A DNA stretch of 60,209 nucleotides from Candidatus Dechloromonas phosphorivorans. Its GTDB lineage: Bacteria > Pseudomonadota > Gammaproteobacteria > Burkholderiales > Rhodocyclaceae. This document shows positions 8,825 to 19,141 of the stretch, one piece after another. Position numbers and translations under genes: made by a program. The notes under the pieces are model-generated. The model saw only the letters and a list, made by a program, of their open reading frames with translations, did not search any database and was not told where the DNA came from. Positions within the stretch are counted from its first letter, which is position 1; each line of letters starts with the position of its first letter. The stretch spans positions 1-60,209 of the forward strand of contig JADJMS010000034.1 of the NCBI GenBank assembly GCA_016709495.1, read 5' to 3'.

Positions 8825-10807
8825 TCAGAATTCGAGCGGATCAACCTCGATGTGCCAACGCAATTTCGAGGGTGATTTAAGCGTTTCAATCGCCTCGCGC
8901 CAACGCGGCAAGAAGGCCTGCAAGGCCGGGCGCGACGGTGATTCCGACAACAACTGGCCGCGCTCCAGATTGGCCAGGCGCGATAGTTTCATCGGGATGG
9001 GGTCGTAGATCATCACGTTCGGGTGTTCAGCGATCACCGGCAAGGCGGCAGCGGCATTCAGGAAGGCGATTGAATCAGCCATGTCAGGCGCCTCAGCACG
9101 CAGCATGGCCTGGAAAGCGTAAGGTGGGAAACCAGCCTGCTCACGCTCCTTGAGCAAGGTTTCAGCAAAGCCGGGGTAGTCGTGGGCGACCAGCGCGGCA
9201 TACAAAGGATGATCCGGATATTGTGTCTGGATCAGGACCTCGCCCTTCAGTTCAGCTCGACCAGCACGGCCTGCCACCTGCATCAGTTGAGCGAAAAGCC
9301 GTTCCGGAGCACGCCAATCGGCGGCAAACAAGGCGGCATCGGCACCCAGCGCGCCAACCAGGGTCAACTTGGGAAAATCATGCCCCTTGGCCAGCATTTG
9401 CGTGCCGACCAAAATATCGGCCTCGCCACCGTGGATGCGCTCCAGCATGACCTCCCACTGCTTGCGGCTTTTCACCGAGTCACGGTCTACGCGCAAAATC
9501 CGCGCTTCCGGGAATTCTTCCTGCAACCAGCTCTCCAAGCGCTGCGTGCCGCGCCCAAAGGGATGAATGTCCTGATTGCCACAAGTCGGGCAGGCTTTCG
9601 GAATGCGGTGTTCAAAACCGCAATGGTGGCAACGCAGGCGACGATCTGCCAGATGCAGGACCATATTCGCCGCACAGCGCGTGCAGCGCGAGACCCAACC
9701 GCAGGCCATGCAGGCCAGCACCGGCGCATAGCCACGCCGATTGAGGAAAATCAGGCTCTGCTCACCACGCGCCAGACGCTCCTTGATGGCAGCAATCAGC
9801 CGTTCGCTGACGCCCTCCTTGAGCAACATTTTTCGCGTATCCAGCAAGTTGACCGTAGGCAATGTCGCTTCCGGGTTGGCCCGCTCCTTGAGTGTCAGCA
9901 AACCATAGCGCTTGCTCTGCGCATTGGCCCAGGACTCCAGCGAAGGCGTCGCCGAACCGAGCAGAATGGGAATACCCAGCTGGTGCGCCCGAAAAACGCC
10001 GACATCACGCGCCGAATAGCGCATGCCGTCCTGTTGTTTGAACGAGGCATCATGTTCTTCGTCGATGACGATCAGACCAAGGCGCGGCATTGGCGTGAAT
10101 ATTGACAGCCGCGTGCCGAGCACGATGCTCGCCTCGCCGGCAAATGCAGCTCGCCAGTTTCGCTCACGCGCTGCTTCGGCCAATTCGCTATGCAGCGAAA
10201 CGACGCCAGTATCAGGAAAACGCGCCCGGACCCGACCCTCCAGTTGCGGCGTCAAATTGATTTCAGGTACCAGCAGCAAAACCTGCTGCCCTGCATCCAG
10301 CGCGCGTTCAATCAGGCGCAGATAAACCTCGGTTTTGCCACTACCCGTCACGCCATGCAGCAGGTGAGTCGAAAAACCAGCAGCCAAATCGATAGCGGCC
10401 AGCGCTGTCATTTGCTCCAGCGTAAGTTCAGGCTTTGCTATCGCTTCGCTGGGTCGACTGGCGCGCGCCTTACGCCGATCCGGCGGATCAAGCCGCTTAA
10501 GCCCAACCGGCAAGCCTTGCAAAACGACCTCACCGAATGGCGCTTGGTAGTAATTACTGGCAAAGGCACACAGAGCAAAAAAATCCGGAGGCAGCGGAGG
10601 CAGATCGCGAAGGATTTCACCAGCCGGCTTGAGTTGCTCAATCGGCCATTCGCTGTTTTCACAAACCTCGACAATGACGCCAATCCGCTCACCACGGCCA
10701 AAGGGTACGCGTACCCGCAAGCCGACATCAGCAGACAGCGCTGTTGAAGCCAGGTAATCGAACAGTCGGTGTAAAGGCAGATCGAGAGCAACACGCAGGA
10801 CAGGCAT
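8825..10807 (-). CDS. priA: Primosomal protein N' (replication restart helicase PriA)
   Basis: A 660-residue protein starting MPVLRVALDLPLHRLFDYLA, the family's usual N-terminal DNA-binding start. The helicase core has Walker A GVTGSGKTEVYLR (about residues 155-167), the DEEHD box and the LGSATPSLES motif. The zinc-binding insert has CxxC pairs in CMACGWVSRCTRC and CHHCGFEH...CPTCG (about 365-415). PriA recognises stalled forks and reloads DnaB. The gene appears intact. Its promoter region holds three DnaA-type boxes (10879-10913), a hint of regulation by DnaA. Confidence 0.97.
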   Translation of the reverse strand: MPVLRVALDLPLHRLFDYLASTALSADVGLRVRVPFGRGERIGVIVEVCENSEWPIEQLKPAGEILRDLPPLPPDFFALCAFASNYYQAPFGEVVLQGLPVGLKRLDPPDRRKARASRPSEAIAKPELTLEQMTALAAIDLAAGFSTHLLHGVTGSGKTEVYLRLIERALDAGQQVLLLVPEINLTPQLEGRVRARFPDTGVVSLHSELAEAARERNWRAAFAGEASIVLGTRLSIFTPMPRLGLIVIDEEHDASFKQQDGMRYSARDVGVFRAHQLGIPILLGSATPSLESWANAQSKRYGLLTLKERANPEATLPTVNLLDTRKMLLKEGVSERLIAAIKERLARGEQSLIFLNRRGYAPVLACMACGWVSRCTRCAANMVLHLADRRLRCHHCGFEHRIPKACPTCGNQDIHPFGRGTQRLESWLQEEFPEARILRVDRDSVKSRKQWEVMLERIHGGEADILVGTQMLAKGHDFPKLTLVGALGADAALFAADWRAPERLFAQLMQVAGRAGRAELKGEVLIQTQYPDHPLYAALVAHDYPGFAETLLKEREQAGFPPYAFQAMLRAEAPDMADSIAFLNAAAALPVIAEHPNVMIYDPIPMKLSRLANLERGQLLSESPSRPALQAFLPRWREAIETLKSPSKLRWHIEVDPLEF

Positions 10808-10878
10808 AAATGGTGCGGCTTGTGCCGTCTACTCTCCGAAATCGTCAGCAAGCCCTTCAGCTAACGGCAGTTTTCAGC

Positions 10879-10913
10879 TTGTCCACAAATTCTGTGGATA
10901 ACTTTGTGGATTT
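10879..10913 (-). promoter_or_regulatory. Cluster of DnaA-box-like sites upstream of priA
   Basis: Three sites lie within 35 bases: TTGTCCACA (10879-10887, one mismatch to TTATCCACA), TGTGGATAA (10893-10901, exact box on the minus strand) and TGTGGATTT (10905-10913, two mismatches). The rest of the 298-base gap between priA and hemE (10808-11105) is AT-rich, especially 10985-11060, and holds no gene that I can see. Confidence 0.5.
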
Positions 10914-11105
10914 CTTTTGATTACATGCGCTAAGTAGCGGCCAGCAAAGGATTTTGTCACGTTGCCGAAATATTGAGCAAAACAGCAATTCGTTTAATAT
11001 CAATAACTTAAAAAGAAACCAAACTGTCAAGTCGTTTTTTGAAAAGATTTTTTTGGAATGGCAAAACTCTGTGTATAAGTCAAGCCTTGCCCTCCATTCT
11101 TCACA

Positions 11106-12172
11106 TCACTTTCGTAATAGACGGCTATGCGAATGCACCGCTTCGACCAGTGCGGTCACGATATCCGGTGGTGTGAATTGAGAAATACCGTGGCCGAGGT
11201 TGAAGACATGACCGGTATCTCCCTTGCCAAAGCTGTCGAGCACCTTTTTGGCTTCTGCAGCAACAATTTCAGGTGCGGCAAACAAGACATTCGGATCAAG
11301 ATTGCCTTGCAAGGTAACCTTGTCACCCACCCGACGACGTGCCTCGCCAATATCGATTGTCCAGTCGAGACCCACCGCATCGCAGCCAATGTCTGCAATT
11401 TTCTCCAGCCACAAACCGCCATTTTTGGTGAACACGATGCTCGGAATACGCTGGCCGTCCTTCTCTTTTTCAGGCCGGCAACAATGCGCCGCATGTATTG
11501 CAAAGAGAATTCTTCGTAGGCTGCATTGGAGAGCGAACCACCCCAGGTGTCGAAAATCATCACTGCCTGGGCGCCACAATCAATCTGGGCGTTTAGGTAA
11601 GAGATCACCGAATCCGCCGTCACCGACAGAATGCGGTGCAGCAGGTCAGGACGGTTATAGAGCATGCCCTTGATGTGGCGGAAGTCGCTCGACCCCTGGC
11701 CTTCAACCATATAGCAAGCCAGCGTGTAGGGGCTGCCGGAGAAACCAATCAACGGCACCGAGTTATCCAGCGCACGACGGATTTCCGCAACGGCATCCAT
11801 CACATAACGTAAATGATCGTAGGGGTCTGGCGCGGTCAGGTCGTTGATTGCCCATTCTTCACGTAGTGGGCGCTCGAATTTAGGGCCTTCGCCTTCCGAA
11901 AAATAGAGGCCGAGACCCATCGCGTCTGGAACGGTGAGGATGTCTGAAAAGAGAATTGCCGCATCCAGATCGTAGCGTGCCAGCGGTTGCAAGGTGACTT
12001 CACAGGCCATCGCCGGCGATTTGCACAGGTTGAGGAAGTTACCTGCCCGCTTGCGGGTCTCGCAATACTCGGGAAGGTAACGTCCGGCCTGCCGCATCAG
12101 CCAGAGCGGAGTGTATTCGGTCGGCTCTTTGAGAAGGGCACGCAGGAAAGTATCGTTCTTGGGTCGGCTCAC
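11106..12172 (-). CDS. hemE: Uroporphyrinogen decarboxylase (one frameshift)
   Basis: Converts uroporphyrinogen III to coproporphyrinogen III in haem biosynthesis. The start is MSRPKNDTFLRALL; the first family signature is PLWLMRQAGRYLPEY (about residues 22-36), followed by ILFSDILTVPDAMGLGL and GFSGSPYTLACYMVEG. The frame breaks in a T5 run at 11466-11470: adding one base continues RRIVAGLKK into EKDGQRIPSIVFTKN and on to GHVFNLGHGI. Corrected length is about 355 residues, as expected. The shift lies in a homopolymer of an essential gene, so it is very probably a sequencing error. A terminator-like hairpin separates it from trkH upstream. Confidence 0.95.
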
Positions 12173-12195
12173 GGGGGCACTCCGCCAGAAAATCG

Positions 12196-12219
12196 GAAAG
12201 GCGGGATTATCCGCCTTTC
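12196..12219 (-). terminator. Probable terminator after trkH
   Basis: A hairpin with nine-base-pair stem (GAAAGGCGG / CCGCCTTTC) and a six-base loop lies between the trkH stop and the hemE start. In the minus direction a short T-rich stretch follows. It would end the rsmB-to-trkH transcript. Confidence 0.6.
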
Positions 12220-12230
12220 TGTCGCTCAGG

Positions 12231-13685
12231 TCACTTACGCCAGAATGCTGGGGTCAACACCACCAATAGAGTGAAAATCTCGAGACGGCCAAGCAGCATG
12301 GCAAAGGTGCAAATCCAAGTCTGAAAATCTTCAAGTGCTTCGTAGGTTGTTGATGGCCCAACAACCCCCAAACCCGGACCCGTGTTGTTAATACTCGCCA
12401 CTACGGCAGTAAATGCCGAAATAATATCAAGGCCGGTAAATGCCATTATCAGTGTCAAGGAGACAATACTGACCATATACATGAAGGCGAAGCCGAGCAC
12501 CGCAAACAGGATCGGCTGAGGCGCAACCTGCCCACCGATACGGATGTTATAGACGGCATTTGGGTGCATGGCACGCAACAATTCACGATAGACCTGTTTG
12601 TAAAGCAACAGGGCGCGAATCATTTTGATACCACCACCGGTCGACCCGGCACTGGTAGCAAAGCTGGATAGGAAAAGCATCCAGAGCGGGGCAAAAATTG
12701 GCAAGAGCGCGTAATCAACACTGGCGTACCCGGTTGTTGTCGCTATCGACACCAGATTAAAGGCCGAGTGTCGCAACGCCGTTTCAAATTCCGGGTAAAC
12801 GCCATCTTTCCAGATGTACATGGCGACCACCAAAATGCTCAGCAGCGTGACGCCAATAAACCAACCTGCTTCAGGGTCATGAAAGTAGGGGCGCAGCGAA
12901 CGCCCGCTAACCGCAAGAAACAGGGTGCCAAAATTCATCCCGGCGATCAGCATGAAAACAATACAGACGGCTTCAATAGCGGGTGAATTAAAAAAGCCAA
13001 AACTGGCATCATGAGTCGAAAACCCGCCCAGCCCCATCGTCGAAAACATGTGGCATACCGCATCGAACCAGGACATGCCGGCCACCCGATAACTGATTGC
13101 ACAGGCGATTGAAACGCCGACATAGACCAGCCACAATCCCTTTGCCGTTTCGGCAATGCGCGGCGTCATCTTCGAATCCTTCATCGGACCTGGCGTTTCA
13201 GCCTTGAACATTTGCCGACCACCAATGCCCAGCAAAGGAAGAATGGCGATAGCCAGCACAATCAAACCCATACCACCAATCCAGACCAGTTCATGGCGCC
13301 AAAGATTGATCGACATCGGCAAGGTATCGAGATTCGGCAACACGGTCGAACCCGTCGTGGTCAAACCTGACATAGTTTCAAAATAGGCATCGGTGTGGCT
13401 AATGCCGAGTTGAATCATCAACGGGATGGCCGCAAATGCAGGCAATACGGTCCACACCAAAACAACCATTAAAAAACCATCGCGAATATTGAGTTCGCGC
13501 TTGCAGTTACGGTAGCGGTACCAAAGAAAGGTGCCGCTTAAAAACGTCAGCAGAATGGCTTCGTCATATGCCGACTGCGCGCCATCATTCGTTGCATAGG
13601 AGAGTATCCATGGGCCCAGCATGGTCAGCGCAAAGAGCATGATGATCATGCCCAGCGCGCGATAGACGGGAGCAAATCGTGTCAT
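12231..13685 (-). CDS. trkH: Trk system potassium uptake protein TrkH
   Basis: A 484-residue membrane protein with repeated membrane-pore-membrane units. Selectivity-type loops are visible: MSGLTTTGSTVL (about residue 110), FSTMGLGGFSTHD (about 215) and ATSAGSTGGGIKMIR (about 345). TrkH is the ion-conducting subunit of the low-affinity potassium transporter and needs the cytoplasmic NAD-binding regulator TrkA, encoded directly upstream with a nine-base gap. Length and motif order match the family. Confidence 0.95.
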   Translation of the reverse strand: MTRFAPVYRALGMIIMLFALTMLGPWILSYATNDGAQSAYDEAILLTFLSGTFLWYRYRNCKRELNIRDGFLMVVLVWTVLPAFAAIPLMIQLGISHTDAYFETMSGLTTTGSTVLPNLDTLPMSINLWRHELVWIGGMGLIVLAIAILPLLGIGGRQMFKAETPGPMKDSKMTPRIAETAKGLWLVYVGVSIACAISYRVAGMSWFDAVCHMFSTMGLGGFSTHDASFGFFNSPAIEAVCIVFMLIAGMNFGTLFLAVSGRSLRPYFHDPEAGWFIGVTLLSILVVAMYIWKDGVYPEFETALRHSAFNLVSIATTTGYASVDYALLPIFAPLWMLFLSSFATSAGSTGGGIKMIRALLLYKQVYRELLRAMHPNAVYNIRIGGQVAPQPILFAVLGFAFMYMVSIVSLTLIMAFTGLDIISAFTAVVASINNTGPGLGVVGPSTTYEALEDFQTWICTFAMLLGRLEIFTLLVVLTPAFWRK

Positions 13686-13694
13686 GTTTGCCCC

Positions 13695-15128
13695 CTAGAA
13701 AAAATGGAAACTAACCTGGAACAGCTTTTCCACCTTCTTTACCAGTTTTTTCCGTGTACAGAAGACAATGACGTGATCGTCCGCCTCAATTACCGTATCG
13801 TGGTGCGCAATGACAACCTCCCCATGCCGGGTGATGGCCGTCCAATCGTCCGTCTGGCCTATCACCACCGCCTTGTCGAAGTTTCTGACCAAAGCAGCGA
13901 CAGTCACTCCATGCGGCCAGTCAATCTGATCGATACGTTTGCCAATGACCTTGGATGATTTGGCATCGCCATGTGCAACAATTTCAAGCGCCTCGGCAGC
14001 CCCCCGTCGTAACGAATGAACCTCAGCAACATCGCCCTGACGCACATGCGCAAGCAGCGTTCCAATCGAGACTTGAGCCGGAGAAATGCCGATATCAATC
14101 GGACCACCTTCAATCATTTCGGCGTAGGCGCGGCGATTGATCAAAGCAACAACCCGCTTGCAGCCCAAACGTTTTGCGAGGTTGCCCGCCATGATGTTGT
14201 CTTCGTCATCATTGGTCAGTGCCAGGAAAAGATCCATCTCGCAAATATTTTCCTGTTCCAGCAACTCTTCATCGGTCGCATCGCCGAGCAGGACCAGCGT
14301 GTTGTGCAACTCGGTGGCGAGCACCTCGGCGCGCTCCTTGCGCCCTTCGATGATCTTTATTTCATAGCGCTTTTCGAGCGCTTTGGCGACACGCAGGCCG
14401 ACGTTACCTCCACCCGCTATCATGATGCGCTGAACCGGCGTCATCATCCGGCGCAATTGGCGCAAGACCGGCCGAATATGTTCTGCGGCAGCCAGCAGAA
14501 ATACTTCATCACCCGCTTCGACACGCGTTTCACCCTCAGGGAAAAGCGGCTGATCTCCACGGAAAATCGCAGCAATCCGGGCATCCATGTCCGGTGGCAA
14601 GAGTTGCCGCATTTCCTTGATCTGCTTGCCGACCAGCAAGCCACCCTCATAAGCCCGCACAGCAACCAAACTGACCCGGCCGTTGGCAAAGCTAAGTACC
14701 TGAAGCGCTTCAGGAAACTCAATCAACCGCCTAATGTAATCGGTAATTACCTGTTCCGGACAGAGTGCAAAATCAACTGCAAAATTCGCAGGTGAGAGCA
14801 AGCTGGCATCTTCCAGAAAGTCTTTTGAACGTAGGCGTGCAATCCGGGTCGGCACATTAAAAAGGCTATGTGCCAACTTGCAGGCTACCAGATTGGTTTG
14901 ATCACTTTGTGTCACTGCGATCAGCATGTCCGCATCCTCAGCCCCGGCATTACGCATCACAGACGGCACCGCACCGTTACCGACAACCGTGCGTAAGTCG
15001 AGCCGATCTTGCAACAGTGCCAAACGCACACCATCCGTATCGACGACCGTAATGTCGTTTTCTTCGGATACGAGACCTTCAGCAACGCTAGTGCCGACCT
15101 GGCCAGCCCCGAGAATGATGACTTTCAT
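13695..15128 (-). CDS. trkA: Trk system potassium transporter regulator TrkA
   Basis: A 477-residue soluble protein made of two RCK-N/RCK-C repeats. The first Rossmann motif is MKVIILGAGQVGTSVAEGL at the N-terminus; the second is IMIAGGGNVGLRVAK near residue 240. Each repeat ends in a TrkA-C type domain. It gates TrkH in response to nucleotides. The C-terminus is slightly longer than the E. coli protein. It lies between ntrX and trkH in one leftward operon, a common betaproteobacterial arrangement. Confidence 0.96.
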   Translation of the reverse strand: MKVIILGAGQVGTSVAEGLVSEENDITVVDTDGVRLALLQDRLDLRTVVGNGAVPSVMRNAGAEDADMLIAVTQSDQTNLVACKLAHSLFNVPTRIARLRSKDFLEDASLLSPANFAVDFALCPEQVITDYIRRLIEFPEALQVLSFANGRVSLVAVRAYEGGLLVGKQIKEMRQLLPPDMDARIAAIFRGDQPLFPEGETRVEAGDEVFLLAAAEHIRPVLRQLRRMMTPVQRIMIAGGGNVGLRVAKALEKRYEIKIIEGRKERAEVLATELHNTLVLLGDATDEELLEQENICEMDLFLALTNDDEDNIMAGNLAKRLGCKRVVALINRRAYAEMIEGGPIDIGISPAQVSIGTLLAHVRQGDVAEVHSLRRGAAEALEIVAHGDAKSSKVIGKRIDQIDWPHGVTVAALVRNFDKAVVIGQTDDWTAITRHGEVVIAHHDTVIEADDHVIVFCTRKKLVKKVEKLFQVSFHFF

Positions 15129-15165
15129 ATTTCCCCCGTCTCACCGGCCCCCCGGCGTTTATTTT

Positions 15166-16431
15166 TTACTCTTCGTGACGTTTGTTTAGCGCAACACCCA
15201 GTTGTTTTAGCTTACGGTAAAGGTGCGTGCGTTCGAGGCCTGAGCGTTCGGCCAATTTCGTCATATTGCCACCTTCAAGACGCAGATGGTGCTCAAAATA
15301 AAGCTTCTCAAATGCATCACGCGCTTCGCGCAGAGGTTGCCCGAATAATGGCAATAACGAAGCCATTTCACTCTCGGCACTTTCTTCAACCGGCGTTACG
15401 CGACGCACATCCTCAGCACTGATTTCATCCTCCAGCGCGGTCAGTGCGAGGTTACGAACCAAGGCATAAAGATCACCCCAACTTGCTTCCGGCTGGTTTT
15501 TCCAGGGCAAGGTGCGCAATGCATTGAGTGCACCGCTTGAGAAACGACGTGGTTGAACCTCACCCCGCTCGATGAAATTGGTCAGCAGCAAGGCGGCAAT
15601 TTCCGGCAATTCATCGGCATGCCCTGCCAGAGGCGGTAGCGCCAGCCAGACTTCACCCAGTTTGGTCAGCAGTTTGTTATCCCAGCCCGTTTCGCTCAAA
15701 GTGCTGAGTGGGCGAGCGATGGCTGCGACCAACTGCAAATTCAGCTTGTCCAGGCGTTCTACTGCATAGGCCAGGTTCATCTGCTGCATCTTGCCAAGCA
15801 CAGCGAGATCCGGGACAAAAATCAACCCCCCCGTCACTTTTTCAAGCATTTCCTGAGTCAAGGCGCTACTCAGGCTGGATAAATCGAGCCACGGGGCGCG
15901 TGGCGATTGCAAGGTACGTGCACAAATCTCTGCCATACCACCCGTGGCGCCCTTGATCAGTACCAGCGGCGACTTGGCTGCAGCTTGTTCGAGCCGGCGT
16001 TTGAATTCCTTGACGAAGGCCGAGCGCCCGAAGGCTTCCAGTGTCAGTGGCGGGTGCTGCGGTGGCGCATCGTGCTTGAGCGCCTTCTGCACCGTCGATA
16101 ACAGTTTTTGCAGGGCAATCGGCTTTTCAAGAAAATCGAAGGCACCGAAGCGTGTTGCTTCAACTGCGGTATCAATCGTGCCGTGTCCAGACATCATGAC
16201 CACCGGCATATTGAGCTGCCCGGCAGCATGCCACTCTTTCAGTAGCGAGATGCCGTCGGTATCAGGCATCCAGATGTCGAGCAGAACAAGATCGGGGCGC
16301 AACTCCGAACGAATGCGCCGGGCGGCAGTAGCATTTTCAGCCAGCCTGACATCGTATCCCTCATCGATCAAAATCTCGGAGAGCAGTTCGCGGATGCCGA
16401 CTTCGTCGTCAACGACCAATATTATTGCCAT
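15166..16431 (-). CDS. ntrX: NtrX-type response regulator with degenerate AAA+ domain
   Basis: A 421-residue protein. The receiver domain is complete: acidic pair in VVDDE (residues 8-9), phosphorylation site D52 in LLDIWMPDTDG, and K103 in EKPIAL. The Fis-type helix-turn-helix at the C-terminus is also clear (MTKLAERSGLERTHLYRKLK, about 390-410). The central domain keeps AAA+ length but not its motifs: the Walker A position reads KGATGGMAE without the GK(T/S), the Walker B region reads GGLIFVPDLAVL instead of GGTLFLDE, and no GAFTGA sigma-54 contact loop is seen. It therefore probably cannot activate sigma-54 in the usual way. Partner kinase NtrY is directly upstream with a 23-base overlap. 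Confidence 0.88.
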   Translation of the reverse strand: MAIILVVDDEVGIRELLSEILIDEGYDVRLAENATAARRIRSELRPDLVLLDIWMPDTDGISLLKEWHAAGQLNMPVVMMSGHGTIDTAVEATRFGAFDFLEKPIALQKLLSTVQKALKHDAPPQHPPLTLEAFGRSAFVKEFKRRLEQAAAKSPLVLIKGATGGMAEICARTLQSPRAPWLDLSSLSSALTQEMLEKVTGGLIFVPDLAVLGKMQQMNLAYAVERLDKLNLQLVAAIARPLSTLSETGWDNKLLTKLGEVWLALPPLAGHADELPEIAALLLTNFIERGEVQPRRFSSGALNALRTLPWKNQPEASWGDLYALVRNLALTALEDEISAEDVRRVTPVEESAESEMASLLPLFGQPLREARDAFEKLYFEHHLRLEGGNMTKLAERSGLERTHLYRKLKQLGVALNKRHEE

Positions 16432-18563
16432 GTTTGGCTTCCTCCTCCTTCACCAGCGGCAAACGGATGCAAATTCGCGCCCCGCCCTCTGGTGCATTTC
16501 TAATTTCAATGGTGCCCTGATGTTCGTCAACAATTTTCTTGACGATGGGCATGCCAAGACCAGTACCCTTGGCCTTGGTGGTGACATAGGGTTCAAAAAT
16601 ACGCGGCAGTATCTCTGCCGGGAATCCGGGGCCATTGTCGGTGATCAATAGTTCGGCATGGCGACTGTTGGCCCGCGTAGCGATACTGATCCTGCCCGAA
16701 CCATCGCCCTCCAACGCATCCTCGGCATTGCGCAGCAGATTATGAATCACTTGCCGCAGTTGTGTCGCATCACCAAGGATAGGCGGCAAATCAACGGCCA
16801 ATTCAAGACTGATCGTCGCCGAAGAGCTTTCATACAGGCCAAGTACCTCACCAATCAGTTCATTGAGATCAAGTGGCACCACATCAGGCGTCGGCAAACG
16901 AGCGTAATCGCGGAAATCATCAACCATACGCTTCATTGCCTGGACCTGATTGATGATCATTTGGGTGCCGCGTGCCAGCATGTCTGCATCGCCATTAGCG
17001 AGTTTACCAGCCAGTTTGAATTGCAGGCGTTCCGCCGAAAGCTGGATTGGCGTAAGCGGATTCTTGATTTCATGCGCCAATCGCCGCGCTACTTCACCCC
17101 AGGCTGCGCTACGCTGGGCAGCAATCAATCGAGTGACATCATCGAATACAACCACATCGCCTCCACCACTGACTTCAGGAAGTCTCGAGCCACGCAACAA
17201 CAGTACTTGCGGCATGCCATTGAGACGTTCCATTTCAAGCTGGGCCTGCCACTCGATATCCTCTGTAGCGGCAAAGTGTTCACGAATAAACTCACCGAGA
17301 GGGGTCTGACGCGGCCAACTGGCAACCTCCTGGCCAATCAGTCCGGAAAAATCGTCGTTAAGTATGTTCAAAGCGCCTTCATTTACCGTGCGCAAGACAA
17401 AATTTCGGTCAAAGACCAGAACGCCAGCCGAAAGATTGGCGAGAATCGACTCAAGATAACCGCGCGCAGCTTCAAGTTCGCTGCGATGGCGCTCGGTTTC
17501 GCGCCGCGCATCATCCAGCTGCCGCGTCATCCGATTGAAAGATTGCGTCAGGACACCCAGCTCATCACTGCTATAAACCGCCTGGCGGGGTGAGAAGTCA
17601 CCCTGCGCGACCGCCTGCGTCCCTTCCGCCAAAATATGCAAGGGCGCAACTAAACGACGCGCCATGACATAGGCCAAGGCAAAGGCTGCGAAAAGCGCAA
17701 CAAGTACGGTCAACGTCAAAGTCAGGGCATAAATTTGTGTCAGTCCCTGACGTGCCAGTTGCAATTCCTGATAGTCGCGATAAACCCCTTGTACCGCATC
17801 GGCGTCATAGGCCAGGCCTTCGGGTACCGGATGGGTCAATTGCAGAATGCGCGGCTCTTCGAATAAATCGCGTGCTGCCACGGGCACCAGAACACGAAGA
17901 TGGAGCTTGCCGCCATCGCCTTCAACCGATGTCACCGAACGCGCCGAACGCGCCTGTTTGAGCTGTGCCTGAGTGGGCAAATCGGGGACCAGACTGCTGA
18001 TATCAGCTGTCGCACTCGACAACAATTGCCCACCCACCGAGAACAGCGCCGCTGATTGCACACTCTGTTGCTCGCGCAGCCGGAGCAGCGCAGAACGCCT
18101 TGAAGTCTCTTTGATATCGGATAACTCAACCGCCATGCTGCGGCCCTTTTCGACCAGGTCCGCCAGCAAGGAATCAAGGGCGGTGCGGCCAAGGTGAAGA
18201 CCCGATTCAAGCGCCTTTTCCACCCGCACATCAAACCAGCTTTCAATCGAGCGCGTCACGAACTGCACCGAAACGCCATAAACCAAAGCGCCAGGCAGTA
18301 CAGCCACGACGCCGAACATCAGCATCAGGCGCAACTTGAGACGGGCGCCAAATATCTGGGCGCGGTAATCAATCCACAGCGAGCGCAGTTGCCAGCCAAC
18401 CAGACCGACCATACCCAGCGCCAACATGACGTTGAGACCAATCAGCAATGGGTAATTTCGTGAAAAAATAACGGTGTCTGCCGCCGTCGACATAAGCAAC
18501 AGGAACCAGACTACCCCCCCAATCGCTGCGGCAACTGCCCCCCGCTGCCAAAAAACGCTTCAC
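16409..18563 (-). CDS. ntrY: NtrY-type sensor histidine kinase (one N-terminal frameshift)
   Basis: Membrane histidine kinase paired with ntrX. The obvious frame begins at 18499, but correcting one base in a C6 run at 18538-18543 extends it to GTG 18563, giving MKRFLAAGAVAAAIGG plus a hydrophobic segment, the usual NtrY N-terminus. That start overlaps the DUF4390 stop as GTGA. Domains: two further membrane helices around a periplasmic region, HAMP near ARRLVAPLHILAEG, a PAS domain with LSAGVLVFDRNFVLRTVNE, HisKA with RRLAHEIKNPLTPIQLSAERL, and HATPase with NLLRNAEDAL, DNGPGFP and GTGLGMPI. It likely senses an envelope or redox signal; nitrogen control is the historical name only. Confidence 0.93.
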
Positions 18564-19141
18564 TTGGCTTCCACCGCTGGCTGGTTGGGCAGGTTGACCT
18601 GCCAGATTTTCCAGTCCGAATTCAGGCTCCAGTCCTTGTTCCCCAAGGCACTGATCTGGAATGGGCGAGGCAACTGGTTAAGATCAAGGCGCAGGCGCAA
18701 TGCCGCCTGATATGGCTCGCCGGCACGCACCGATTTGTCGGCCTTATCGATCACCAGCCAACCACGGACCCGGGAAAAAACCAGCATGGCATCGGACAAA
18801 GACGAAAAACTTTGATGCAGACCACCCGTTGATACCCGGTACTGACGAGTCAATGCGTGATAGGACAATCGGTAGGTTTGAATTCGACTGACGGCTTTTT
18901 CTTCAAGCCAGTACCAGCGTGGTTTAGAGAGTTCGAACTCAGCCACGAAATTGAGTACGACGCCCTTGGCAACGGCCTCTTCTAGACGCTGATTTAACTC
19001 GAAATTAAAATCGGCCGAAAGCACATAGCCGTCTTCACTGGCAACGATTTGCTGATTTACCACCTCGATTTCCGCAGCTTGGAGCAGCGCTGGAAAAACC
19101 AGCGCGACGGCAAGCAGAAGAAAGTTCAGGTGCTTAGACAC
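18560..19141 (-). CDS. DUF4390 domain-containing exported protein
   Basis: About 193 residues. The frame is open to 19171, but GTG 19141 gives a clean signal peptide (MSKHLNFLLLAVALVFPALLQA then AEIEVV) and only an eight-base overlap with rsmB. The mature part contains YVLSADFNFELNQRLEEAV and PRWYWLEEKAV, then SRVRGWLVIDK and RLRLDLNQLPRPFQI, the usual DUF4390 pattern. The family sits between rsmB and ntrY in many betaproteobacteria. It is predicted periplasmic; function is unknown but the fixed position beside ntrY suggests a link to envelope sensing. Confidence 0.85.
   Translation of the reverse strand: MSKHLNFLLLAVALVFPALLQAAEIEVVNQQIVASEDGYVLSADFNFELNQRLEEAVAKGVVLNFVAEFELSKPRWYWLEEKAVSRIQTYRLSYHALTRQYRVSTGGLHQSFSSLSDAMLVFSRVRGWLVIDKADKSVRAGEPYQAALRLRLDLNQLPRPFQISALGNKDWSLNSDWKIWQVNLPNQPAVEAK

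Noticed and set aside
9182..10105. A 307-codon plus-strand frame inside priA
   Set aside because: It lies wholly within the intact priA gene and its translation shows no family features.
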